From NCBI GenBank assembly GCA_034435615.1, contig DAOTWZ010000006.1, positions 1-6,298 of the forward strand: a stretch of 6,298 bases of DNA. Direction: 5' to 3'. The notes beneath the pieces are model-generated. The model made no database searches, was not told where the DNA came from, and saw only the letters and a program-made list of their open reading frames with translations. The stretch comes from H17-190 sp034435615. GTDB lineage: Bacteria > Chloroflexota > Dehalococcoidia > SM23-28-2 > HRBIN24. Shown here one piece after another: positions 1 to 5,873 of the stretch; position 1 is the first letter of the stretch, and each line of letters opens with the position of its first letter. Position numbers and translations under genes: made by a program.

Positions 1-248
1 CCAGCGCCGCCAGCCTCGCCCCATCGCCGCCGCGCGGCAGCCGCTCCCTCTTTATAATCGTTCTTTAATTTTGCCCAACCTTCGGGAGGCAGAATTCAGG
101 AGCTGAAGGGACGATTGAGGACTCATAACTCGCACAAACAGCGGTGACAGCCCCTCGAAGCTCTTGACAGTAGTTACACTTATATGCAAAAAATCTTATA
201 CCAATATCGAAGATATACTGACGATAATTCAATGGAAGAGGTAAGGCT
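1..248. other. Intergenic region upstream of the transporter operon
   Basis: No gene can be supported here. Bases 1-50 are very GC-rich. Read on the - strand they give a coding-like stretch (LPRGGDGARLAAL), preceded by a purine-rich AAGAGGGAG that resembles a ribosome binding site, so this could be the very start of a divergent gene. However, no ATG, GTG or TTG sits at a sensible distance in that frame, so I do not call it. From about 50 to 245 the composition becomes clearly AT-richer than anywhere else in the window, as expected for a promoter region. No tRNA, repeat array or transposon end is visible. Confidence 0.5.
164..219 (+). promoter_or_regulatory. Candidate promoter region of the liv-type operon
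   Basis: A perfect TTGACA (-35 consensus) lies at 164-169. The best-placed -10 for it is poor (AAAAAT at 189-194, spacer 19). Other -10-like hexamers follow: TATACC at 197-202, pairable with GTTACA at 173-178 at an 18-base spacing, and TATACT at 214-219. The block sits in the AT-rich stretch 30-85 bases before the first operon gene, which is where a promoter is expected. Which pair is used cannot be decided by eye. Confidence 0.35.
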
Positions 249-1580
249 ATGCTGCTGAAGCGGTTCCTTCGGGTGTTGGGGCTCGCTATCGTCTTCTCGC
301 TCCTCGGTGGCATCGCCTGCGGTGGCGGCGGTGAGGAGGGGACCCCGGGGGCGCCAGGGAGGCGGGTCCAGGGCGCCCCTGCCGAGCTGCGGATCGGCGT
401 CGTCACCCTCCTCTCCGGGCCCGCTTCCGGCCCCTTCGGCATCCCCGCCAGGAACGCCGTCGAGGTATGGGTGGACAAGATCAACCGTGAGGGAGGGATA
501 GGCGGTGCCAGGATCGTCCCCGTCATCACCGACGAGGCGGGAGCGGCCGACCGCGTGGTGGCCGAGTTCCGCCGCCTCGTCCTGGACGAGCGGGTGGACG
601 CCGTCGTAGGCTACATCTCCAGCACCAACTGCCTCGCCGTGGCGCCGGTGGCGGAGGAGCTCCAGGTCCTCACCGTCCTGGCCGACTGCGGCACCGCCCG
701 CGTCTTTGAGGAGGCCCGTTACAAGCACGTCTTCCGCACCCACGCCCACACCGTCATAGACGGCGTGGGGGCGGCCCGCTACGTCTTGGACCTGAAGCCG
801 GACCTGCGGACCGTCGCCGGCATCAACCAGGACTACGCCTGGGGCAGGGACTCCTGGGAGGTCTTCATACGCGCCCTGCGCCAGCTGAAGCCAGACGTCC
901 AGGTGGTGGACGAGCTCTGGACCAGGCTCTTCGCCGGTGAGTTCTCGGCCGAGATCTCCAAGCTCCAGGCCAGCCGGCCAGACGTGATCTTCAACAGCTT
1001 CTGGGGCGGCGACCTCATCACCTTCTTCCAGCAGGCCGAGGCCAGAGGTCTCACCAGGCAGAGCCTCATAGTGCTGAACAATACCGGCACCGCTGACCTG
1101 GCCGATGTGCCGGAGGGTGTCGCCATCGGCTCCCGGGGCCCGCACGGTATCGTCACGCCCGACATGGCGGACAACCCCCTGCGCCGGGAGTTCATCGAGC
1201 TCTACAAGCAGCGCTTCGGCCTCGCCCCCAACGAATACATCCCCCACGGCGCCTACCACTTCGTGCAGGCCCTCCAGGGCCTGAAGGCCGCTTACGAGAA
1301 GGCCATTGAGCAGGTGGACCGCTGGCCCACCAAGGACGAGGTCATCAAGGCCTTCGAGTACCTGGAGTTCGACTCCCCCAGCGGCCGCATCCGCATGGCG
1401 ATAGGCGGCGGTCACCAGGCCGTGGAGCCGGTCACCTACGCCGTCGTCAGGATGGACCAGCGACTGGGCGTCAAGAACTTCACCAACGTGAAGTCCTATC
1501 GTGCTGAGTGCGTGAACCCGCCGGACGGGATGAAGACCCTGGAGTGGATAGACCGGGGCTTCCCCGGCGCCCGCTGCTGA
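249..1580 (+). CDS. Branched-chain-amino-acid-type ABC transporter substrate-binding lipoprotein (LivJ/LivK type)
   Basis: This 443-residue protein is the extracytoplasmic ligand-binding component of the importer encoded downstream (Peripla_BP_6 / LIV-binding-protein fold). The N-terminus has K4 and R5, R8, a hydrophobic core (9-23) and Cys24 in a lipobox-like GIAC, so it is probably a lipid-anchored protein; the Gly at -3 is less usual than Leu. A Gly-rich linker (25-46) precedes the mature domain. Visible family landmarks are ELRIGVVTLLSGP (46-58), the hinge/ligand segment GYISSTNCLAVAPVAEE (121-137) with Ser124/Ser125, DCGTA (146-150), the second-lobe GINQDYAWGR (191-200), and the late YIPHGAYHFVQAL region (330-342). 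Start choice: the ATG at 249 has GGAAGAGG (234-241) seven bases upstream and gives an immediate signal peptide. It is the first gene of the operon. Four further Cys (128, 147, 421, 443) are unusual for an exported binding protein. The ligand could be Leu/Ile/Val, another amino acid, an amide or an aromatic acid; the sequence does not decide. Confidence 0.93.
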   Translation: MLLKRFLRVLGLAIVFSLLGGIACGGGGEEGTPGAPGRRVQGAPAELRIGVVTLLSGPASGPFGIPARNAVEVWVDKINREGGIGGARIVPVITDEAGAADRVVAEFRRLVLDERVDAVVGYISSTNCLAVAPVAEELQVLTVLADCGTARVFEEARYKHVFRTHAHTVIDGVGAARYVLDLKPDLRTVAGINQDYAWGRDSWEVFIRALRQLKPDVQVVDELWTRLFAGEFSAEISKLQASRPDVIFNSFWGGDLITFFQQAEARGLTRQSLIVLNNTGTADLADVPEGVAIGSRGPHGIVTPDMADNPLRREFIELYKQRFGLAPNEYIPHGAYHFVQALQGLKAAYEKAIEQVDRWPTKDEVIKAFEYLEFDSPSGRIRMAIGGGHQAVEPVTYAVVRMDQRLGVKNFTNVKSYRAECVNPPDGMKTLEWIDRGFPGARC

Positions 1581-1666
1581 TGGCCTGGCGGGCGGGCGAA
1601 AGGCCGAGGGCCGCTGCCGTCAGGGACGGGGACGCCTGGCGAAGGCGGTAGTGCAGGTAGACGGAA

Positions 1667-2563
1667 GTGGGGACGCTCATCGCCATCTTGCTGGATGGGG
1701 CGATATACACCTCCTGGCTGTTCCTCGTCTCGGCCGGGCTGGCCTTCACTTACGGGGTCGTGCGCATACTGAACGTAGCCCACGGCAGCTTCTACGCCCT
1801 GGGCGGTTACATGGCGGCCTACCTGGTTCTCCACTACCTGGCCACGGGAGCGCCGCAGGCCCTGAGCTACCTGGTGCTGCTGGGGGCCGCCCTCATCATC
1901 GGCCTCCTGGCGGGGCCCCTCATCGAAAGGGGCTTCCTCACCCGCGTCTACGGCAGGGAGGAGGCCATCCAGCTCATCCTCACCTTCTCCATCTTCCTCA
2001 TCTTTGAGGACGTAGTGAAGCTGGCCTGGGGCGTCCAGCCCCTCTTCGCCGACGCCCCCTACTCCTTCCTGGGGCTGGTGCGCATCGGCTCCATAAACTA
2101 CGCCTGGTACTCCTTCCTGCTGGTGGGCCTGGCCCTGATAGTGGCGGTGGCCCTCTGGGTGCTGGTCAAGGGGACGCGTTTCGGGAAGGTGCTGGCGGCC
2201 GTGATCGAGGACAGGGAGATCAGCCTGGCCCTCGGGGCCAACGTCCCCCGCATCTACACCGTCGCCTTCACCATGGGAGCGATATTCGCCGCCCTGGGAG
2301 GGGCCTTCACCGCCCCCATGGTCTCCCTGGTGCCGGGCATCGGCGCCGAGATCGTCGTCCTCTCCTTCGCTGTGGTGGCCATCGGCGGCCTGGGCAGCAT
2401 AGAGGGCGCCGCCCTGGGCTCCCTCCTGGTGGGGCTGGCCAGGGCGACCGCCGTCCAGCTCTTCCCGGAGCTAGACCTGTTCGTCATATACCTCATCATG
2501 GTGGCGGTCCTCCTGTTGCGGCCCCAGGGGCTGTTCGGCCGCGTGGAGGTACGGAGGATCTGA
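1667..2563 (+). CDS. livH: Branched-chain-amino-acid-type ABC transporter permease LivH
   Basis: This 298-residue membrane protein is one half of the translocation channel; it is expected to pair with LivM. Family landmarks are TYGVVRILNVAHGSFYALGGY (28-48, the conserved N-A-H-G-S/D-F segment), FEDVVKLAWG (113-122), the cytoplasmic EAA-like loop around GTRFGKVLAAVIEDREISLALG (169-190) that contacts the ATPase, VAIGGLGSIEGAALGS (237-252), and the terminal LLRPQGLFG (283-291). About eight hydrophobic spans are visible, and the length is normal for LivH. The start is a GTG at 1667 (MGTLIAILLDGAIYTSW). It lies close to the usual LivH N-terminus and has AGGT (1655-1658) eight bases before it, which is only a moderate ribosome site. 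The 86-base gap after the binding-protein gene contains a small CCGTC/GACGG hairpin (1617-1629) but no T-tract, so I see no terminator there and read it as part of the same operon. Confidence 0.93.
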   Translation: MGTLIAILLDGAIYTSWLFLVSAGLAFTYGVVRILNVAHGSFYALGGYMAAYLVLHYLATGAPQALSYLVLLGAALIIGLLAGPLIERGFLTRVYGREEAIQLILTFSIFLIFEDVVKLAWGVQPLFADAPYSFLGLVRIGSINYAWYSFLLVGLALIVAVALWVLVKGTRFGKVLAAVIEDREISLALGANVPRIYTVAFTMGAIFAALGGAFTAPMVSLVPGIGAEIVVLSFAVVAIGGLGSIEGAALGSLLVGLARATAVQLFPELDLFVIYLIMVAVLLLRPQGLFGRVEVRRI

Positions 2564-2564
2564 T

Positions 2565-3617
2565 ATGAAGTTGGCTGTGCCGTTCGCCTCCCTGGCCGAG
2601 AGGGCGCTCCGCGGGGAGAGAGTCCAGGGCTTGGTGGAGGCCCTGACGTCCCGTGGCCCCCTCCTCCTCGTCGTCCTGGCCTTCCTGTTCTTCATCGTGG
2701 CCCCTCACGTCCTGCCGCGATGGAGCGTCTATCTCATGACCATCGCCTGGGCCAAGAGCCTGGCGGTGGTAGGAGTGGTGCTGCTCCTGCGGGGAGGGCT
2801 CCTCACCTTCGGCATGGCCCTCTTCTACGCCACGGGCGCCTACACGGCTGGCTTCGCCGTCAAGCATCTGGGCGTCCATGAGGCGCTGCTGCTTCTGGTC
2901 TTCGCCGTGGTGACCGGTGTCGGGATGAGCGCCCTTCTGGGGCTGCTGCTGGCCCGCTACCGGGACGTCTACTTCGCCCTCCTCAACCTGGCCTTCTCCA
3001 TGGTCCTCTACTCGCTCCTGCTGAAGTTCTACTGGATCACCTCCGGCACCGATGGCCTGGGCCTGCCGACCCCCACCATCGCCGGGGTCAGGCCGCCGGT
3101 GGACACCCTGAGGCAGGCGCTGTACTACCTGACCTTCGGTCTGGCGGTGGTCCTCCTCTACGGCGCCTACCGGTTCGCCGCCTCCCCCCTGGGTTACACC
3201 CTGAGGGCCTTGAGAGACAACGAGGTGCGAGTGGAGTATATGGGGGCGTCCGTCTGGCGGACGATCTACGTCTCGTACATCATCGCTGGCGTGCTGGGCA
3301 GCATCAGCGGCGCTCTGGTAGCCTTCTCCGTGGGGCACATAGTCCCCGACTTCGCCTACTGGACTCAGTCAGGGGAGTTCGTCTTCGTCGCCCTGCTGGG
3401 GGGAGTGGGGAGCCTGCTGGCACCGGTAGCCGGCTCCCTGGCCTTCGAGTTCATCCGCAATTACGCCTTCAAGTTCTCTCCCAACACCTGGCAGATGACG
3501 CTGGGGCTCGTCCTGCTGGTGATAATCTTCCTGCTTCCAGGAGGGCTATGGAGCGTCACAGAGACTCTGGGCAGACGCTGGAGTCGCTGGGCTACGTCCT
3601 TGAAACGGTCGGCCTGA
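2565..3617 (+). CDS. livM: Branched-chain-amino-acid-type ABC transporter permease LivM
   Basis: This 350-residue polytopic protein is the second channel subunit, partner of LivH. Recognisable LivM segments are LLTFGMALFYATGAYTAG (79-96; canonical proteins read L-S-L-G-H-A-A-F), RDVYFALLNLAFSMVLYS (133-150), the WITSGTDGLGLP loop (157-168), the EAA-type ATPase-contact loop GYTLRALRDNEVRVEYMG (210-227), SGEFVFVALLGGVGSLLAPVAGS (269-291), and FLLPGGLW (322-329). About nine to ten membrane spans are likely. A 30-residue polar N-terminal extension precedes the first span (about 32-50). The ATG at 2565 has a strong GGAGG (2553-2557) seven bases before it, and only one base separates it from the livH stop, so the two are very probably translationally coupled. 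In the first conserved loop the usual His is replaced by Met84. The 3' end overlaps livG by 70 bases. Confidence 0.93.
   Translation: MKLAVPFASLAERALRGERVQGLVEALTSRGPLLLVVLAFLFFIVAPHVLPRWSVYLMTIAWAKSLAVVGVVLLLRGGLLTFGMALFYATGAYTAGFAVKHLGVHEALLLLVFAVVTGVGMSALLGLLLARYRDVYFALLNLAFSMVLYSLLLKFYWITSGTDGLGLPTPTIAGVRPPVDTLRQALYYLTFGLAVVLLYGAYRFAASPLGYTLRALRDNEVRVEYMGASVWRTIYVSYIIAGVLGSISGALVAFSVGHIVPDFAYWTQSGEFVFVALLGGVGSLLAPVAGSLAFEFIRNYAFKFSPNTWQMTLGLVLLVIIFLLPGGLWSVTETLGRRWSRWATSLKRSA
3539..3545 (+). promoter_or_regulatory. Ribosome binding site of livG, inside livM
   Basis: AGGAGGG lies inside the livM codons for the PGGLW motif, with only two to three bases between it and the ATG at 3548. It is the only strong ribosome site near the livG start, and it decides the start because no ATG, GTG or TTG occurs in frame between 3548 and the ATG at residue 29, which lies inside the first beta strand region. 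The tight spacing suggests modest or coupling-dependent initiation. Confidence 0.55.
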
Positions 3618-4333
3618 CCAAGTACTTCGGCATGGTGCGAGCGGCCGAAGAGGTCAGCATCGCCGTCAGGCCGGGGGAATTCATAGGCATCATCGGCCCC
3701 AACGGCTCCGGGAAGACGACCTTCCTCAACCTGGTCACCGGCTACGTGCGCCCCGACAAGGGCAAGATCCTGTACGACGGCAGGGATATCACCGGGCTGC
3801 CTCCCCGCGTCGTCGCCGAGATGGGGATCGCCCGCTCATTCCAGATGCCCCAGCTCTACTACTCTCTCTCGGTCCTGGAGAACATGCTCCTGGCCCTGGC
3901 AGTGAGGGACGGCAAGGGCACCCAGTTCTGGGGGCCCCTGCGGCGCGGGGCATGGGTGGAAGAGGCGCGGCTCCGCCTGGCCCAGCTCGGCCTGCAGGAG
4001 TACGCCGACCACCGCGCCGACCAGCTCCCGGAGGGGGCACGCAAGCTGCTGGACGTCGCCCTGTCGCTGGCCCGCCGGCCGCGCCTGCTACTGATGGACG
4101 AGCCCACCAGCGGCGTCAGTGCCAGAGAGAAGACCAGCATAATGGACACCCTGGTGCGGGTGCTGAAGCAGGAAGGGACGACGGCCATCTTCGTGGAGCA
4201 CGATATGGACATCATAGAGAGGTACCCGGACCGGGTGCTGGTCTTCAACGAGGGCAAGGTCATCGGCGACGGCCCCCCCGATGCCGTCCTGGCCGACCCG
4301 GTCATCCGCAGCTCCGTGCTGGGGAGGAGCTGA
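3548..4333 (+). CDS. livG: Branched-chain-amino-acid-type ABC transporter ATP-binding protein LivG
   Basis: This 261-residue cytoplasmic ATPase forms a heterodimer with LivF and drives LivH/LivM. Visible motifs are the A-loop aromatic F27 (LTKYFG), Walker A GPNGSGKTT (50-58), Q-loop Q99 (ARSFQMP), Walker B LLMDEP (181-186, Asp184 and catalytic Glu185), D-loop region TSGVSARE (187-194), and switch His218 in VEHDM. The ABC signature is degenerate: at 160-166 it reads LPEGARK, where LSGGQ or LivG-type LSYGQQR is expected, keeping only Leu160 and Gly163 of the core. The rest of the domain is intact, so this looks like a subfamily property and not decay. The C-terminal VLVFNEGKVIGDGPPDAVLADPVIRSSVLG is the typical LivG tail. 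The start at 3548 creates a 70-base overlap with livM, and the first ~16 residues are an extension beyond the usual LivG start. Confidence 0.92.
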   Translation: MERHRDSGQTLESLGYVLETVGLTKYFGMVRAAEEVSIAVRPGEFIGIIGPNGSGKTTFLNLVTGYVRPDKGKILYDGRDITGLPPRVVAEMGIARSFQMPQLYYSLSVLENMLLALAVRDGKGTQFWGPLRRGAWVEEARLRLAQLGLQEYADHRADQLPEGARKLLDVALSLARRPRLLLMDEPTSGVSAREKTSIMDTLVRVLKQEGTTAIFVEHDMDIIERYPDRVLVFNEGKVIGDGPPDAVLADPVIRSSVLGRS

Positions 4334-4339
4334 GGCGAG

Positions 4340-5008
4340 ATGCTCCAGCTACGGGACGTCACCGTCAGGATCGGCGAGCTGAGCATACTGCGATCCCTTT
4401 CCCTGGAGGCGCCGGCCGGGTCCATAGTGGGGCTGGTGGGACGCAACGGAGCGGGCAAGACCACCACCCTGAAGAGCGTCATGGGCCTGGTCCCCGTGGC
4501 CGCCGGAGAGGTCATCTTCCACGGACAGGACCTGACACGCCTGCCCAGCCACCGGCGGGCTGCCCTGGGCATCGGCTACATGCCGGAGGACCGGCGGCTG
4601 GTGACATCGCTCACAGCGGAAGAGAACATGCTCCTGCCCCTGTGGGCCCAGGGCGACAGAGAGGGCAGCGAGCGACTGGACCAGGTCTACTCCCTGATGC
4701 CGGAGCTGAAGCCACTGGCGGGCAGGAAGGCCTCGCAATTGAGCGGCGGCCAACAGAAGCTGGTAGCCCTGGGCCGCAGCCTCCTCTGTGGACGGCGTCT
4801 CCTCCTGCTGGACGAGCCCATGGAGGGGGTCTCCCCGGCCCTCTCCGCCCGCATGGCAGAGGTGGTGCGCGCCTACCAGCGAGGCCAACCGGAGCTGATC
4901 GTCCTCGTTGCCGAGTCGGACGTGAGCCGGATCAACCTGCTCACCGACGTAGTCTACACCATCGAGCGGGGCGAGATAGTGGGCAACTCCCACCCCGCTC
5001 CTCGCTGA
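4340..5008 (+). CDS. livF: Branched-chain-amino-acid-type ABC transporter ATP-binding protein LivF
   Basis: This 222-residue ATPase is the partner of LivG. Motifs are Walker A GRNGAGKTT (34-42), the LivF-type Q-loop block IGYMPEDRRLVTSLTAEENM (78-97; many LivF proteins read V-P-E-G-R-R here), a canonical signature LSGGQQK (134-140), and Walker B LLLLDEP (154-160, Asp158, Glu159). Two positions depart from consensus: the A-loop aromatic is replaced by Ile11 (VRIGE), and the switch histidine, often Gln in LivF, is Ser193 (VAESD). The protein ends about 10-15 residues earlier than many LivF proteins, shortly after the ERGEIV strand. The ATG at 4340 lies six bases after the livG stop, with GGGGAGGAG (4321-4329) and GAGG (4332-4335) upstream. 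It is the last gene of the operon. Confidence 0.92.
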   Translation: MLQLRDVTVRIGELSILRSLSLEAPAGSIVGLVGRNGAGKTTTLKSVMGLVPVAAGEVIFHGQDLTRLPSHRRAALGIGYMPEDRRLVTSLTAEENMLLPLWAQGDREGSERLDQVYSLMPELKPLAGRKASQLSGGQQKLVALGRSLLCGRRLLLLDEPMEGVSPALSARMAEVVRAYQRGQPELIVLVAESDVSRINLLTDVVYTIERGEIVGNSHPAPR

Positions 5009-5028
5009 CCGGACGGAGGCGTAGACGG

Positions 5029-5066
5029 GAGGGCGCCAGGGCTGCGGGCCTGTCGGGCGCACCCTC
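5029..5066 (+). terminator. Possible GC-rich hairpin after livF
   Basis: An imperfect inverted repeat starts 20 bases after the livF stop. GAGGG (5029-5033) pairs with CCCTC (5062-5066). After one C/A mismatch GC (5035-5036) pairs with GC (5059-5060), and an inner CAGG (5037-5040) can pair with CCTG (5049-5052). No run of T follows, so intrinsic termination is doubtful. Its place at the end of the operon, facing a convergent gene, is the main reason to list it. Confidence 0.25.
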
Positions 5067-5102
5067 GCGGATAGCATCTATGTGGCCGGGCGGCCGCCCT
5101 CC

Positions 5103-5426
5103 TTAACGCAAGGGGGAGTAGTCCGTGGGCCTCAGGATGTAGTTGGTCACCCGGGCCACTATGGGGCCATCCCGCTCGCTCTCCGCCCTCGCCGCCAGCC
5201 ACTCCGGGTCGCTGGCGAAGCTGTCCCAGACCCGCTCCCGCTCCGCCAGGTCCTGCCACTCTAGGAGGTATATGAGCTGGTTCGATATGCCGATGACGGG
5301 CTCCCAGAAGGCCACCACCCGCACGCCGTGCTTCTGGAACATCTTCAGGGTGACCTCCTTGAAGCGCTTGTGCAGGGCGGGCATCCTCCCCGGGGCGACC
5401 TCGTAGATGCGAAGCTCATGGAGCAT
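5103..5426 (-). CDS. NIPSNAP family protein (dimeric alpha/beta barrel)
   Basis: This is a complete 107-residue small protein of the NIPSNAP family, a ferredoxin-like dimeric alpha+beta barrel domain. Family features are the opening MLHELRIYEVAPGRMPALHKRF (1-22, beta strand then helix), the second strand VRVVAFWEPVIGISNQLIYLLEW (35-57), the helix DLAERERVWDSFASDPEWLAAR (59-80), and the final strand around IVARVTNYILRPTDYSPL (89-106). There is no signal peptide or membrane segment, so it is presumably cytoplasmic. The biochemical role of bacterial single-domain NIPSNAP proteins is not established; roles in quinone or aromatic metabolism, like related dimeric-barrel monooxygenases, are only guesses. 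The ATG (complement of 5424-5426) has GGGAGG (complement of 5434-5439) seven bases upstream. The gene is convergent with livF, with 94 bases between the stops, and has its own promoter, so it is not part of the transporter operon. Confidence 0.85.
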   Translation of the reverse strand: MLHELRIYEVAPGRMPALHKRFKEVTLKMFQKHGVRVVAFWEPVIGISNQLIYLLEWQDLAERERVWDSFASDPEWLAARAESERDGPIVARVTNYILRPTDYSPLR

Positions 5427-5472
5427 CTCCCTGCCTCCCGCTTCCCGGCCCTAGGGGGCCGCTACTTTTCCC

Positions 5473-5497
5473 TAGCTATAGCTACCAGGAGCGCTCC
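5473..5497. repeat. Two adjacent perfect palindromes in the NIPSNAP promoter
   Basis: TAGCTATAGCTA (5473-5484) is a perfect 12-base palindrome covering the candidate -10 box. GGAGCGCTCC (5488-5497) is a perfect 10-base palindrome within the -35/-10 spacer. Only three bases separate them. Their position would suit operators for a repressor, but no regulator gene is visible, and short palindromes occur by chance. Confidence 0.4.
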
Positions 5498-5504
5498 CTG
5501 TCAA
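5475..5504 (-). promoter_or_regulatory. Candidate sigma-70-type promoter of the NIPSNAP gene
   Basis: On the - strand a perfect TTGACA (complement of 5499-5504) is followed after 18 bases by TATAGC (complement of 5475-5480, 4 of 6 matches to TATAAT). Initiation would fall near 5468, giving a leader of roughly 40 bases before the start codon at 5426. This is the best-formed promoter in the window. Confidence 0.5.
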
Positions 5505-5539
5505 CGGCCGGCCTCTAGGCCAGACGCCCGCGGTGGCGC

Positions 5540-5545
5540 TAAAAT
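5540..5545 (+). promoter_or_regulatory. Candidate -10 box for the tRNA-Sec gene
   Basis: TAAAAT matches the TATAAT consensus at five of six positions. It ends nine bases before the mature tRNA 5' end, so a transcript would carry a leader of only about three bases. It is one of very few AT-rich words in this GC-rich stretch. No good -35 hexamer is seen 16-18 bases upstream. Confidence 0.35.
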
Positions 5546-5554
5546 CGGGGCTGC

Positions 5555-5651
5555 GGGAGTGGCAGGGGCCCGGTGGCCCTCCTGGTCTTCAAAACCAGTG
5601 CGGGGCGGCGTGCCCGTCCCGGGTGGGTTCGACTCCCATACACTCCCGCCA
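5555..5651 (+). tRNA. selC: tRNA-Sec (selenocysteine tRNA, anticodon UCA)
   Basis: This RNA is charged with serine, converted to selenocysteinyl-tRNA, and decodes UGA at selenoprotein codons with SelB. It folds fully by eye. The acceptor is GGGAGTGG (5555-5562) with ACACTCCC (5640-5647): seven pairs plus a G/A mismatch at the eighth. The D stem has six pairs, GGGGCC (5565-5570) with GGCCCT (5575-5580), and a four-base loop. The anticodon stem is CTGGT (5582-5586) with ACCAG (5594-5598), loop CTTCAAA, anticodon TCA at 5589-5591. The long variable arm has eight pairs, CGGGGCGG (5601-5608) with CCGTCCCG (5614-5621). The T arm is GTGGG/TTCGACT/CCCAT (5623-5639). Discriminator G is at 5648, and CCA is encoded at 5649-5651. 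The long D stem with short loop, the long variable arm, the eight-plus-five acceptor/T design and the UCA anticodon are diagnostic for bacterial tRNA-Sec, and its loops closely resemble those of the E. coli gene. G5553-C5554 could further pair with G5648-C5649 in the precursor. Confidence 0.96.
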
Positions 5652-5771
5652 ACTACCCCCTTGGGCGGACATACCCGCCATCCCCCACAACCCTTTCTGC
5701 ACGGGCGAAGGGCACCCAGGGTGGCAGGGCGACGGGAGCGGCCGCTGGCCTCGTCCCCGACCGACATCGCC

Positions 5772-5800
5772 TGGACGCCAGACCCGGCTTGAGCTAGGAT
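5772..5800 (+). promoter_or_regulatory. Candidate promoter of the MFS gene
   Basis: TGGACG (5772-5777) and TAGGAT (5795-5800) each match the -35 and -10 consensus at four of six positions, with an ideal 17-base spacer. Initiation near 5807 would give a leader of about 75 bases before the ATG at 5882. The region between the tRNA 3' end (5651) and this point holds no gene that I can support. Confidence 0.3.
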
Positions 5801-5821
5801 GCTGGTAACGGACCTGGCGGG

Positions 5822-5873
5822 GCGAGGGGCCTGCGCCCGGGCTGCTCCTGTCGCCCGGGGTCCCCATCCTCGC
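5822..5873 (+). other. GC-rich hairpin in the leader of the MFS gene
   Basis: An outer stem GCGAGG (5822-5827) pairs with CCTCGC (5868-5873). An inner seven-base stem CCCGGGC (5836-5842) pairs with GCCCGGG (5853-5859) around a ten-base loop. The structure ends eight bases before the ATG at 5882, exactly where a ribosome site would be expected, and no Shine-Dalgarno sequence is visible there. No T-tract follows, so it is not an obvious terminator. It could affect translation or simply reflect GC richness. Confidence 0.3.

Noticed and set aside
180..1415. A long open frame (411 codons) on the - strand opposite the binding-protein gene
   Set aside because: It is a mirror of a GC-rich codon pattern: the translation is Val/Gly/Asp-rich with no family resemblance, and the + strand gene has a signal peptide, ribosome site and clear family motifs.
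1578..1666. Selenocysteine read-through of the UGA that ends the binding-protein gene
   Set aside because: Given the nearby tRNA-Sec I read on past the stop; the following frame is Gly/Arg/Ser/Pro-rich without similarity to the family, and the protein already has a normal length.
5088..5099. GGGCGGCCGCCC palindrome just after the NIPSNAP stop as a bidirectional terminator
   Set aside because: A perfect palindrome leaves at most four pairs once a loop is allowed, and no T-tract follows on either strand.
3952..5106. A 384-codon + frame crossing livG and livF
   Set aside because: The translation is a low-complexity Pro/Gly/Arg/Ala string. The overlapping frames encode two ATPases with all ABC motifs in order.
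5663..5680. GGCGG/CCGCC hairpin downstream of the tRNA as a terminator
   Set aside because: It has only five pairs and is followed by C-rich sequence, not T, so it is too weak to call.
5328..5792. Open frames overlapping the NIPSNAP gene start and the tRNA gene on both strands
   Set aside because: They run through a fully folded tRNA and an intergenic region, are rich in Pro, Arg and Gly, and have no recognisable domain.
5834..5859. Two copies of CGCCCGGG, 18 bases apart, as a direct-repeat operator
   Set aside because: The words are short, GC-only and contain CCCGGG, which is self-complementary. They are better explained as the two arms of the leader hairpin.
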